37,596 nt of DNA, taken from NCBI GenBank assembly GCA_910589185.1, contig CAJUSU010000016.1, positions 1 through 37,596 of the forward strand, written 5' to 3'. The notes beneath the pieces were generated by a model. The model was given only the letters and a program-made list of their open reading frames with translations, was not told the origin of the DNA and did not search any database. A program made the translations under genes and the position numbers. Position 1 is the first letter of the stretch, and the number at the start of each line of letters is the position of its first letter. Of this stretch, positions 15,879-24,288 are shown in pieces. The DNA is from an uncultured Clostridia bacterium. GTDB taxonomy: Bacteria > Bacillota > Clostridia > TANB77 > CAG-508.

Positions 15879-16985
15879 TTATTCTTGGCATAGTTCAATG
15901 GCTTGCTTTTCTGCTATCTCTTCTTGTGGTTTCTCTTTGATAAGTAAAGTACACACTTGAATGGCAAGTACAAAGTTTAGTCCTGGATTGATTAAGTGAC
16001 TCTCGCAACAACCATAAATCAGTGTCATAATAAATATTTTTGTCAATTTCCTGTCTACTTCTAGTTTTTCTCCTGATTTCCAATACAACCAGAAATAATA
16101 AACATAGAACACTAAACCTGATGATAAAATAATATGTAAATAGACATTATCAATGTTATTAAAGTTTGTGTTCGTTTGAATTTTACTTAAATTGTTCCCT
16201 AATACATTAAAAATCAATCCACTTTCCATTGTTGCATGAGCATAATATGGTCTGTAACTTAAAGCTTCGTTTAAAGGGCTATTCATATTAGCACCAAAAA
16301 CTCCTAATAAAAGTGTTAAAGCTGTACCAATTGCAAAAAAGTATTTATTAATTTTTATTTTTGAACGATATAGAACATCAATTGCTAAGAATACAAAAAT
16401 ACACAAAAATCCCGTTCTACATAATGTTATTTTATATAGTACATAGGAAGCAATTAATGTTAAAAACCAAAATAACTTTTTGTTTTTGCAAAAATAATAG
16501 AAGCCTAATAAAATCATAAAGAAATAGCAATATGTTTCATTCGGATGCGCAAACCCTAATGAGTTTCTCTGAATTCTTACGCCATCAATAATTCTACTTA
16601 AATATGCTGACTCTAAAATTCCACATTGGTATAAAACAATAGTTATCATAAATACAATTACTAATGAAATTAAAAAATACTTGATAATATTCCTTGTATA
16701 ATTTTTATCCTCAGTGAAAAGAATTCCTAGCATCAATAAAATAAGAATATCAACATCCCTTAATAGTACAATTTGCACTACCGCCATCAATGCTAAAATT
16801 AGAAAATAGTTGGTATTGATATTCTTGATTTTCCCTTTGGAACCTAGCCATATCAAAACAATAAATAGGGTAGCTAATAAAATACAATTACTTATTGTAT
16901 TGCTGATAAAATTTTGCATTTTTAAATACTTAAATATAACAAGTAAAAAAACAATTATAAATCTAAGATTAAATTTTATCTTCAT
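15879..16985 (-). CDS. wzy: Polysaccharide polymerase, Wzy type
   Basis: A 368-residue protein with about ten membrane helices and a larger loop (residues about 230-275, following GVFGANMNSPLNEALSYRPY), the topology of O-antigen/capsule polymerases. The helix pattern and RTGFLCIFVFLAIDVL in the middle recall EpsG/Wzy-like ligases. Start and the preceding stop overlap as TAATG. Wzy proteins are poorly conserved, so the call leans on topology and its place between glycosyltransferases in a locus with Wzx and Wzz. Confidence 0.78.
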   Translation of the reverse strand: MKIKFNLRFIIVFLLVIFKYLKMQNFISNTISNCILLATLFIVLIWLGSKGKIKNINTNYFLILALMAVVQIVLLRDVDILILLMLGILFTEDKNYTRNIIKYFLISLVIVFMITIVLYQCGILESAYLSRIIDGVRIQRNSLGFAHPNETYCYFFMILLGFYYFCKNKKLFWFLTLIASYVLYKITLCRTGFLCIFVFLAIDVLYRSKIKINKYFFAIGTALTLLLGVFGANMNSPLNEALSYRPYYAHATMESGLIFNVLGNNLSKIQTNTNFNNIDNVYLHIILSSGLVFYVYYFWLYWKSGEKLEVDRKLTKIFIMTLIYGCCESHLINPGLNFVLAIQVCTLLIKEKPQEEIAEKQAIELCQE

Positions 16986-18127
16986 TATTTACCCTTTCTA
17001 TCATTTGTGTCTAATTTTCTATAAATTTCTTCTAATTTTTTTACTTCCTTCTGTATGTCAAATCCCTTTTGTGCCATTTCATTTAGCATATTTTTCCTTT
17101 CAAACTGCTTTGTTGCATTGTCTATGGTATCTGCCCATTTTTTTGCGCCTTCATTTAATGATAAAAATGTAGTTGTTTCTAATACCTTTGTTTCTTTTGT
17201 CATATCATCTGAAAGCACATATAAAAGTCCGGCAGCTTGCGCTTCTACTCCAACAACTGGTAATCCTTCATATAAACTAGGTAATACAAACACATCCATT
17301 GCTTGGTATAATCTGTTAGCATCACTTCTTTGACCTAAAAACTGAACTGCTTTATCTAAGTTCATTTCTTTTGCTTTTTGTTCTATCTTTTCTTTTAATG
17401 GACCTTGCCCTGCAAGCACTAAAATGCTATTCTTATTTTCTTTATATATTTCATGGAATACATCTAACAAAAACTCATGATTTTTAACTGTTACAAATCT
17501 TCCAATATGTCCCATAACAAAAGTTTCTTCGTCAATATTCAATTCTTTTCTTACTTCTTCTCTTATTTTCTCATTATATTCAAATTTATGCAAGTCTATT
17601 GCGTTATTTAGTAGATAAATTTTTTTCTCGTCATATAATTTATCGCCAAATAGCCATCTCCCTGCTAGCTCTGAGCAACACATATAATCTGTTGCAAATA
17701 GCTTTGAAAATGGCTTCAATACTTGCTTCATTAAATTTTTCTTTTTTTCTTTTTTATTTGTGGTACTATGAGAATGTGCAATACGCACTGGAACTTTAGC
17801 ACATTTGGCAGCAAACAAACTAAACACAGATAATGTGTTTATATGTGAATGCACAATTTTATAATTTCCTTCTTTTAAAATTCTTTTTAATTCTTTATGA
17901 TATCTAAATAACTTTTGATAAGGTGGAATTAAAATTACTTTTCCACCTAATTTTTCTATTTCTTCATAAGGTATATTTGTAGAATCTTCATCACAAATAA
18001 AATCAAATTGTATCTTACTTTTGTCAATGTGACGGTAGTAGTTCATAACAACCGCTTCTACTCCACCGCCAACCCATTTTCCAATAACTTGTGCAATTCT
18101 AATAGGTTCTTGTTTTATATTTTCCAT
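16985..18127 (-). CDS. GT4-family glycosyltransferase (EpsF-like)
   Basis: A 380-residue GT-B enzyme. N-terminal IRIAQVIGKWVGGGVEAVVM (about 8-27) and SHINTLSVF form the acceptor side; FVMGHIGRFVTVKNHEFLLD (about 204-223), SILVLAGQGPLKEKI and LPSLYEGLPVVGVEAQAAG form the donor side. This arrangement is common for EpsF-type enzymes of Firmicute exopolysaccharide loci. As the gene directly after the priming transferase it may add the second sugar (inference). Confidence 0.9.
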   Translation of the reverse strand: MENIKQEPIRIAQVIGKWVGGGVEAVVMNYYRHIDKSKIQFDFICDEDSTNIPYEEIEKLGGKVILIPPYQKLFRYHKELKRILKEGNYKIVHSHINTLSVFSLFAAKCAKVPVRIAHSHSTTNKKEKKKNLMKQVLKPFSKLFATDYMCCSELAGRWLFGDKLYDEKKIYLLNNAIDLHKFEYNEKIREEVRKELNIDEETFVMGHIGRFVTVKNHEFLLDVFHEIYKENKNSILVLAGQGPLKEKIEQKAKEMNLDKAVQFLGQRSDANRLYQAMDVFVLPSLYEGLPVVGVEAQAAGLLYVLSDDMTKETKVLETTTFLSLNEGAKKWADTIDNATKQFERKNMLNEMAQKGFDIQKEVKKLEEIYRKLDTNDRKGK

Positions 18128-18162
18128 AACCTAGTTTCCTCCTAAATGTGTTTTTATGTCTT

Positions 18163-18885
18163 TTATCTTGCGCCTTCTCTTTTAAAAACTTTAAAAGCTG
18201 TTTGTATTAAAATTTTAGTATCACATTTCATTCCCTTTGATTGGTTATATGTATAATCTAAACTTAATCTTTCATCAAAGCTTGTTTCACTTCTTCCAGA
18301 AACTTGCCATAGTCCAGTAATTCCTGGTTTTGACTGAATAATACAGTTGTAGTAATGTTTCATGTCATCTTTTTCTCTTGGTAAATATGGTCTTGGTCCA
18401 ACTAAACTCATATTTCCAATTAGAACATTGACTAATTGAGGTAATTCATCAATACTTGTTTTTCTAATGAATTTTCCTAATTTGGTGACTCTTGGATCTT
18501 CTTTTAACTTTTTATAAGTTTGATATTCTTTTCTTGCTTCTTCATTTTCTGCTAAATATTTTTCTAGAATATCATCTGCTCCCACTACCATAGAACGATA
18601 TTTATACATTTTAAAAATTTTACCATCTTGTCCAATTCTTTCTTGTACTAAAAAAGCTGGTCCTTTGGAGTCTAATTTTACGGCAATTGCTGTAAGTGCC
18701 ATAATTGGTGATAAAGCTACTAGCGCAATTGCTGAAATTACAACATCTGATGTTCTTTTAAAACCTTGATATACGTCCTCCTTTTTTAATAGACTTCTCT
18801 CTTTTAATTCTACTAATTCTGTACGCATTGGTATTTGCATTTGCATCCCATCTACATTTTCTGCTACTTCTATATTGTTTTGCAT
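18163..18885 (-). CDS. Priming sugar-phosphate transferase (polyprenyl-phosphate)
   Basis: A 240-residue bacterial sugar transferase (PF02397 type). After a 45-residue cytoplasmic lead, SDVVISAIALVALSPIMALT (about 46-65) is the re-entrant membrane helix; catalytic-domain motifs follow: KMYKYRSMV, KLGKFIRKTSIDELPQL (about 154-170), GNMSLVGPRPYL and KPGITGLWQVSGRS. It moves a sugar-1-phosphate to undecaprenyl phosphate and starts each repeat unit. The one-helix form with no CoA-binding N-domain is typical of CpsE-short/EpsL-like enzymes. Sugar identity is not readable. Confidence 0.93.
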   Translation of the reverse strand: MQNNIEVAENVDGMQMQIPMRTELVELKERSLLKKEDVYQGFKRTSDVVISAIALVALSPIMALTAIAVKLDSKGPAFLVQERIGQDGKIFKMYKYRSMVVGADDILEKYLAENEEARKEYQTYKKLKEDPRVTKLGKFIRKTSIDELPQLVNVLIGNMSLVGPRPYLPREKDDMKHYYNCIIQSKPGITGLWQVSGRSETSFDERLSLDYTYNQSKGMKCDTKILIQTAFKVFKREGAR

Positions 18886-18972
18886 AATATGTTTTCCTCC
18901 ATTATATATTGATTTATTCCTTCTTTCGTTTCTTGTTTTCTTTGGTTTTTTATATTATGCTTGTCCTTATGT

Positions 18973-20028
18973 TTATTTTGTATACCCTGTCTTTTCAACA
19001 ATTTCGTTGCTGATTTGTTTTACGGCTTTAGATGGTTCATAATCCTCTTGTCCATAAATTTCTTTGTGCAATTTTGTTGCATTACTTTCTAGTGTAATTG
19101 GTGGTCCATACCAAATTCCATTAATGGTTGCTCCTTTGGTTTCATATGGCCAACCAATATTGTGTTTCATTTTATAAGTTGCAAGTTCTGGTATCATTGC
19201 TAAAATCTCTTGTGCTTCAATGTTGGTATATGTTTTTGGTAATAGAATATCTACCATTTTATTTAACTCTGCTACACTTAATCCTTTCGCTTTTTGAAGC
19301 ATTTTTTCAATCACTGTTCTCATTCTTTCTGTTCTTTTATAATCTCCACCTGCTGTATAACGGATTCTAGAATATGCTAAAGCTTGTACACCATCTACTT
19401 GTTGTTTTCCTGCTATTGTAATATTGGGTGAGGAATGTTTTGTTACATGATTGATTTCTCCAATATATCCATTGATATATTTTGTTTCTTCTTCAGTAAT
19501 GTCTAGTTCAATTCCCCCTAGGGCATCTACTCCTTCTACTACTACATCAAAGTTGACTGTTACAAATTCTTTAATATCTAAATCTAAGTTTGTATTTAGT
19601 GTACTAATTGCTAATTCTGGGCCGCCATAAGAATAGGCATGTGTTACTTTGTCTAAATACATGTCTGTCATTTTTAAGTAAGTATCTCTATAAACAGATA
19701 CTAAACTAACTTCTTTGGTCTTTTCATTTAAGATTGCCAAAATAATGCAATCACTTCTATTTCCTTTATCATAAGTATTCTCTCTTGCATCAATTCCAAA
19801 TAAAGCAATCGTTCTGTACGTTTCTAATGCATCTGCCTTTACTAATACTTCTGGATTTACTTGTATCTTATTTTGATCAAGTTCCACATAATTAATTTTT
19901 GCTAATTTATCATTAATATAGCAACTTCCTAATGTCACAATTGCTATGACGAGCAATAGTAGAACACTGAAAATACTAATTACAATTTTAGTCGTTTTTC
20001 CTGTTTTCTTTTTCATTTCTTCTTCCAT
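18973..20028 (-). CDS. LytR-CpsA-Psr (LCP) family glycopolymer transferase
   Basis: A 351-residue protein with one N-terminal membrane helix (about 13-34) and an extracellular LCP domain. Key features are GIDARENTYDKGNRSDCIIL (about 93-112), SVYRDTYLK with the pyrophosphate-binding Arg, and YSRIRYTAGGDYKRTERMR (about 211-229). LCP enzymes attach polysaccharides from the lipid carrier to peptidoglycan, so the product of this locus is probably wall-bound. It starts three bases after the kinase fusion stop; the SD (AGGAGG) is inside the end of that gene. Confidence 0.93.
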   Translation of the reverse strand: MEEEMKKKTGKTTKIVISIFSVLLLLVIAIVTLGSCYINDKLAKINYVELDQNKIQVNPEVLVKADALETYRTIALFGIDARENTYDKGNRSDCIILAILNEKTKEVSLVSVYRDTYLKMTDMYLDKVTHAYSYGGPELAISTLNTNLDLDIKEFVTVNFDVVVEGVDALGGIELDITEEETKYINGYIGEINHVTKHSSPNITIAGKQQVDGVQALAYSRIRYTAGGDYKRTERMRTVIEKMLQKAKGLSVAELNKMVDILLPKTYTNIEAQEILAMIPELATYKMKHNIGWPYETKGATINGIWYGPPITLESNATKLHKEIYGQEDYEPSKAVKQISNEIVEKTGYTK

Positions 20029-20031
20029 GTT

Positions 20032-23000
20032 CTACTCTGCCCTCCTTTGATTTTGATTTGTGTTAAATTCATATACACCAATTGCTAAGTCTAATAATTG
20101 TTCGTATTCAATTTCTTTTCCGTATTCTATAATTAGTTCTTCTTGTTTTAGTTTCTTCTTAGCAGTTTCTAATTCAATCACTTTATTCTTGTTAGCTGAT
20201 TTTGTTTCTGTAGTTTGTTTTGTTGGTTGTTTTGCTGCAGTTTGAGAAGCTTTCTTCATTTCTGTTAAGTTTTTGTTTACTTCTAATGCTAGTTTGTCAT
20301 ATCTTGTGTTAATTTTCTTTAATTCTTTCATAATCTCTTTAATCTGAGCTGAACTATCTAATTTTTCTAGTTTCTTCTCATTGTCTGCCTTCATTTTCTC
20401 TACTACTTTGCTTAGTTTTTCTTCTGAATCTTTGCTATTAATTGCTTGTTCTACATCTGTAATTTTGTTCATCAAGCTACTAATTTCATCTTTGTAATTT
20501 AAGTTTGCCATTTTTTCTTCTAATAGGCTTTGTGTTGCATTTTGATTTTCCATGATATTAGTAATCATTGTTTTGAAGTTTTCTTCAAGCATTTTCATCG
20601 TATTTTCTGTTGTCTCTGATTTCATAGCATTAAGCATATCTTGCATTTTATCTTCTAATAATTTTTGAGTTTCTAGTTTGCTCTCTTGAATTAGGTTTTT
20701 AGTTTCCATTAATGTATTTCTTGTATCTAGTCCTTGTATCTTCTCGTTTTGTTCTTCTTTCATCTCTAAAATCATAGCTTGAATTTTTTCTTCAATCATT
20801 TTAATACTTTCTTGTGTTTCATTGTTATTCATGTTATCTTCTAAGTTGTTAAGTTTGTTCATCAAACTATCGATTTCTTGTTTATAGTTTAAATTTGCCA
20901 TCTTTTCTTCTAATAAGTTCTGTGTAGCTACTTTGTTTTCTTCTAGTAAATTTCTTGTTGCTAAGCTGTTTTCTTCTAAAATGTTTCTAGTTGCTTCAGT
21001 ACTTTGTTCTATTAAGTATTTCGTTTCTTCTTGGCTATTGGTTAATAAATTTCTGGTTTCTACATTACTATTTTCTAGTAAATATCTTGTCTCTAAGCCG
21101 TTCTTTTCAATATTTTCATTTTGGCTTTGTGTTAGCATATCCATTCTTTCTAAAATGTCAGATAATACTTTACTACTGTCTAGCTCTTCCATTTTTCTGC
21201 TTTGTTCTTCTTTCATTTCAGAAATCATGTTAACTATTTTCTCTTCAGTAGTGTCCTGATTAATTGCATTTTCAATACTATCAATTTTTTGAATTAGGCC
21301 TGTAATCTCATTTTCACGGTTTAATTGTTCCATTTTCTGTGCTAGAACATTTTTGGTTTCTTCATTGTTTTGCTCTAATTTTTTGACTAATTCATTTTTG
21401 ATAATATTTTCTTTGATATTTTCAGCTAATTTATTTTTATCAATTTCGTTCTCATAAATAGCTCTAATATCTTCTACAGCTTTTGTATATCCTGCTAAAT
21501 TCATATCTGGAATTTTTAATAGTTTATCTTCTAATCCTTCAATTTTTTCAGCAAGTAAAGTAATTTGTTCTTCTTTGATAGTTGGCTCTAATACAACTTC
21601 TTCGTCTATTTCTTCTACATTTTGTTTTCTATTTTCAATTAATTCTTTTACACTATAAGTTTGTAATTCTACAGTTGTATTGTTGTCGTCTATTTTTCCA
21701 TAGTAATATCCTTTTCCATATTCTTTACTTTTCATTTCTTTTTTGTTTAAAATGGCACCTTCAATATTACCACCAACGTTTTGAATTAACTTCATAACGT
21801 TTTTCAAATCTTCAATTTTGGTTCTTCTACATTCTGTAACTAGTACAGTAGAATCTACTATTCTTGATACTGGAATACTATCTGCTACTAAGTTACAAGG
21901 TGTACCATCTATGATTACTACATCATATACACATTTTAACATCTGTACTAATTCACTTAATTTGTCAGAAGATAGTAACTCTGATGGGTTTGGAGGTACT
22001 GATCCTATTGTCATAATATGTACTTTTGGCACATTCGTCTGTTTAATATAATTTTTTAGTGTTTTATAATCTTCACTATTTTTAATCTCTCTTAAACATT
22101 CTGATAAACCATTTTCATTCGATACTTGGAAAATGTTATGTTGTCTACCTTTTCTCATGTCTGCGTCTACAATAATAACGTTTTGGTTTGACCAAGCATA
22201 AGCTACTGCCATGTTTGCAGTAATCCAACTTTTACCTTCTGATGCATTACAGCTGGTAAATAAAATGGTTTGAGATTGTTCCTTTGATTTTGAAAAGGCT
22301 ATGTTAGTTCTGATCGTTTTAAATGCTTCTGATACTACTGATTTACTATGGTGATGTACAATTAATTCTTCATCTGTTTTAGATTTATGGAATGGTACAA
22401 CACCTACTACATTTAATCCAACATATTCTTCAATATCTTGTTCTATTTTGATTGTTGTGTCTAAAACATAAATAATAGATATCATAATTGTACACGCTAC
22501 AAGCCCTGCTCCAAAGAACATCAAAATATCAACCATATGATGAATATTATATGGCTCTGTTTCGTATGATGCTTGGTCTACAATACTGATATTATCTATT
22601 TTATAAAATTCTCTAATTTCTTGGATAAATACATCATTTAAAGTTCCAGCTATTTTTTGTGCTTCAGCTGGATCTTCATGTATTACTCCAATTTCAATAA
22701 TTTGAGTGTCTTTTACTTCTTCTATTTCAATATTTTTGTATAACTCTTCTTCTTCCATGTCTAAGTTCAAGCGTTCAATCACTTTGTTTAGTACACTGCT
22801 GCTCTTTAGTATTCTTCCATACGTACCAATTAAGTTTTTATTTAAATTGATATCGTTTTGTGTTAGACTGTCTGTATCTTTATTTACATTATCGCTTGTT
22901 AGTAGCATGGTAGAAATTGATTTGTACTTTGGTACAACCATATTATATGAGTAAAAGTATCCACATAATGTGAATAGAAAAAGTATTAGTACAATTTTTA

Positions 23001-23061
23001 AGCTATTTTTCTTTAATACATTGCTTAATCTTTTTAAACTATTCTTTTCCTTTTTATCCAT
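20032..23061 (-). CDS. Wzz-BY-kinase fusion with a long coiled-coil tail
   Basis: A 1009-residue protein. Residues 1-205 are a Wzz domain with membrane helices at about 21-40 and 176-200; residues 235-440 are a BY-kinase with Walker A CNASEGKSWI (about 271-280), Walker A' VIIVDADMRKGR and Walker B VVIIDGTP; the Tyr cluster KGYYYGK sits near 450. Instead of ending there, about 550 further residues follow, mostly Glu/Lys/Asn-rich coiled coil. This includes six consecutive 11-residue repeats (ETRYLLENSNV to ATQNLLEEKMA, bases 20896-21093) and two copies of LLEEKMANLNYK about 130 residues apart. Fused Wzz-kinases are known in Gram-negatives and some Clostridia, but I do not know of this tail. It is the first gene after the operon promoter. 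The tail could form a cytoplasmic scaffold or ruler. Confidence 0.9.
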   Translation of the reverse strand: MDKKEKNSLKRLSNVLKKNSLKIVLILFLFTLCGYFYSYNMVVPKYKSISTMLLTSDNVNKDTDSLTQNDINLNKNLIGTYGRILKSSSVLNKVIERLNLDMEEEELYKNIEIEEVKDTQIIEIGVIHEDPAEAQKIAGTLNDVFIQEIREFYKIDNISIVDQASYETEPYNIHHMVDILMFFGAGLVACTIMISIIYVLDTTIKIEQDIEEYVGLNVVGVVPFHKSKTDEELIVHHHSKSVVSEAFKTIRTNIAFSKSKEQSQTILFTSCNASEGKSWITANMAVAYAWSNQNVIIVDADMRKGRQHNIFQVSNENGLSECLREIKNSEDYKTLKNYIKQTNVPKVHIMTIGSVPPNPSELLSSDKLSELVQMLKCVYDVVIIDGTPCNLVADSIPVSRIVDSTVLVTECRRTKIEDLKNVMKLIQNVGGNIEGAILNKKEMKSKEYGKGYYYGKIDDNNTTVELQTYSVKELIENRKQNVEEIDEEVVLEPTIKEEQITLLAEKIEGLEDKLLKIPDMNLAGYTKAVEDIRAIYENEIDKNKLAENIKENIIKNELVKKLEQNNEETKNVLAQKMEQLNRENEITGLIQKIDSIENAINQDTTEEKIVNMISEMKEEQSRKMEELDSSKVLSDILERMDMLTQSQNENIEKNGLETRYLLENSNVETRNLLTNSQEETKYLIEQSTEATRNILEENSLATRNLLEENKVATQNLLEEKMANLNYKQEIDSLMNKLNNLEDNMNNNETQESIKMIEEKIQAMILEMKEEQNEKIQGLDTRNTLMETKNLIQESKLETQKLLEDKMQDMLNAMKSETTENTMKMLEENFKTMITNIMENQNATQSLLEEKMANLNYKDEISSLMNKITDVEQAINSKDSEEKLSKVVEKMKADNEKKLEKLDSSAQIKEIMKELKKINTRYDKLALEVNKNLTEMKKASQTAAKQPTKQTTETKSANKNKVIELETAKKKLKQEELIIEYGKEIEYEQLLDLAIGVYEFNTNQNQRRAE
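20896..21093 (-). repeat. Six tandem 33-bp units coding hendecad repeats
   Basis: Six consecutive 11-codon units encode the consensus [EA]T[RK][NY][LI][LI]E-x(4): ETRYLLENSNV, ETRNLLTNSQE, ETKYLIEQSTE, ATRNILEENSL, ATRNLLEENKV, ATQNLLEEKMA. An 11-residue period favours a right-handed or straight coiled coil. The units differ at synonymous sites, so they are not very recent copies. Confidence 0.85.
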
Positions 23062-23081
23062 ATTTCACCACCTATACATAA

Positions 23082-23110
23082 ATTATACCACACATAATTC
23101 ATTTTTGCAA
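23082..23110 (-). promoter_or_regulatory. Promoter of the exopolysaccharide operon
   Basis: Minus-strand TTGCAA (23110-23105) and TATAAT (23087-23082) are separated by 17 bp, followed by a GGTGGTGA ribosome binding site before the ATG at 23061. Gaps in the next 14 kb are all under 90 bp, so this probably drives the whole locus down to 9046 or 8221. Confidence 0.8.
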
Positions 23111-23174
23111 CATTTTATGTTTACTTAATAGAAGTTTCTTATGGCTCTTTATTCTAAGTAACTTGAATGAACAA

Positions 23175-23205
23175 GAAAAAAGACCATATATCTACATATA
23201 TAGTC
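23175..23205 (-). terminator. Terminator after the Rpn pseudogene
   Basis: On the minus strand GACTATATAT and ATATATGGTC pair as a ten-base stem around GTAG and run into six T. It separates the Rpn remnant from the exopolysaccharide promoter. Confidence 0.8.
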
Positions 23206-23217
23206 CCTTATTTGTGT

Positions 23218-24006
23218 TTATAAATTTGATAATTTTTTAATTTCTTTCTCTGTTAACTCTGTTGCTTCTACAATAATTTCTACTGGTACTTTCGCTGCTA
23301 ATAATTTTTTGGCTGTTTTTAGTTTTGCACGTTTTTCTCCCCTTTTCTCGCCTTCCCTTTTTCCATTTCTAAATATTCTTTTATTTTCCTCATCTATCAT
23401 TTCTAATACTGCTAACATTTCTTTTCCTCCTTCTTTTAAATTCTTTATTAATTTATTTGCTTCTTCTTCCTCCAATTTTCTTCTTAATGTTAATGATATA
23501 ATTATTATTAATAACTTCTTTTGTTCTTCTGTATAAACTTTATCTTTGCTATTTAATTCTTGTACTATTTTTTCCAAGTTAATGGCTAAAGTATTTCTAT
23601 ATTTTGCTTTTTCTATTAGCATTGTTTTTGATAAGAAACTTTCTTCTTGCAATAACTCTTCTTCTGTATAATTATTGATATCGATAATATTGTATTTGGC
23701 AAATTCTATTCCTTCATATCCTTCTAACTTTTCTTGTGTTTCTTTGATATAATTTTTTACTTTCCACTTTTTTCTCCCAGTATATAATACGATGTTATTG
23801 GTACCTCTAAGTTTAATGCTTTGTTAATAAATTTTCCTACTTCTTTTTTTGTCTTCTAATATCTTTCTAAATATCTTGTCATGCTCATTATTGACTAGTT
23901 CTCCAGCTATATAATATGTTTCATCAGTTTCATTTAATTGGTTTTCTGTCTTTCTTTTCGAAAACTTTTGGTATTTCAAATAGTCTATATATGTAAATAT
24001 TTCCAT
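23218..24006 (-). pseudogene. Rpn-family (PD-(D/E)XK) protein remnant
   Basis: Two pieces of one gene remain. The N-terminal frame from 24006 reads to YYIAGELVNNEHDKIFRKIL and then shifts at an A7 run (about 23846-23852), beyond which EVGKFINKAL continues in another frame. A second shift follows, and the frame NNIVLYTGRKKWKVKNYI leads through KLEGYEGIEFAKYNIIDIN and LLQEESFLSKTMLIEKAKY to the stop at 23218, ending with the usual Lys/Arg-rich GKREGEKRGEKRAKLK segment. Compared with my recollection of intact clostridial Rpn/transposase_31 proteins (about 300 residues), roughly 100 residues containing the nuclease core are missing between the pieces. The family consists of recombination-promoting nucleases often scattered through genomes. 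Almost certainly inactive. Confidence 0.82.
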
Positions 24007-24288
24007 ATATATTTCTCCTCTATTATAACAATTTGTTTTTCTACTTTCAAGTAGTTTTATTCAATTTAATTTTCTTTTTGGAAATTTGTTAGAATTTTTT
24101 TGATATAAATATATTTTGATTTATAAAATAAAAATGATGTATATTCTCTTTTGGTAAGGAAATGCTTACCTTTAGAACATACATCTATATTAATATATAT
24201 TTTGTTATTTTTCAAGGAAAACTCATCAACTTTTTTCGACATTAAAAGTATCAAGCCTTTTTACTACTGAATTTACAAGGCTCATTCC
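24007..24288. other. AT-rich spacer between pilin array and Rpn remnant
   Basis: No convincing gene was found in these 282 bases. A 62-codon frame at 24066-24254 lacks a ribosome binding site and looks like chance or debris. A small hairpin GGTAAG/CTTACC lies at 24153-24170 without a T-run, and AGCCTT/AAGGCT could pair just after the pilin stop (minus strand). A clear terminator for the pilin genes is not visible. Confidence 0.4.

Noticed and set aside
24066..24254. 62-codon minus-strand frame after the pilin array
   Set aside because: No ribosome binding site, no recognisable domain, and it overlaps a hairpin in AT-rich spacer; likely chance.
24007..24288. Template repeat for a diversity-generating retroelement
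   Set aside because: I looked here and in the other spacers for a copy of the pilin 3' ends ending in GGATTTTGCAT and found none; no reverse transcriptase motif is present in the window either.
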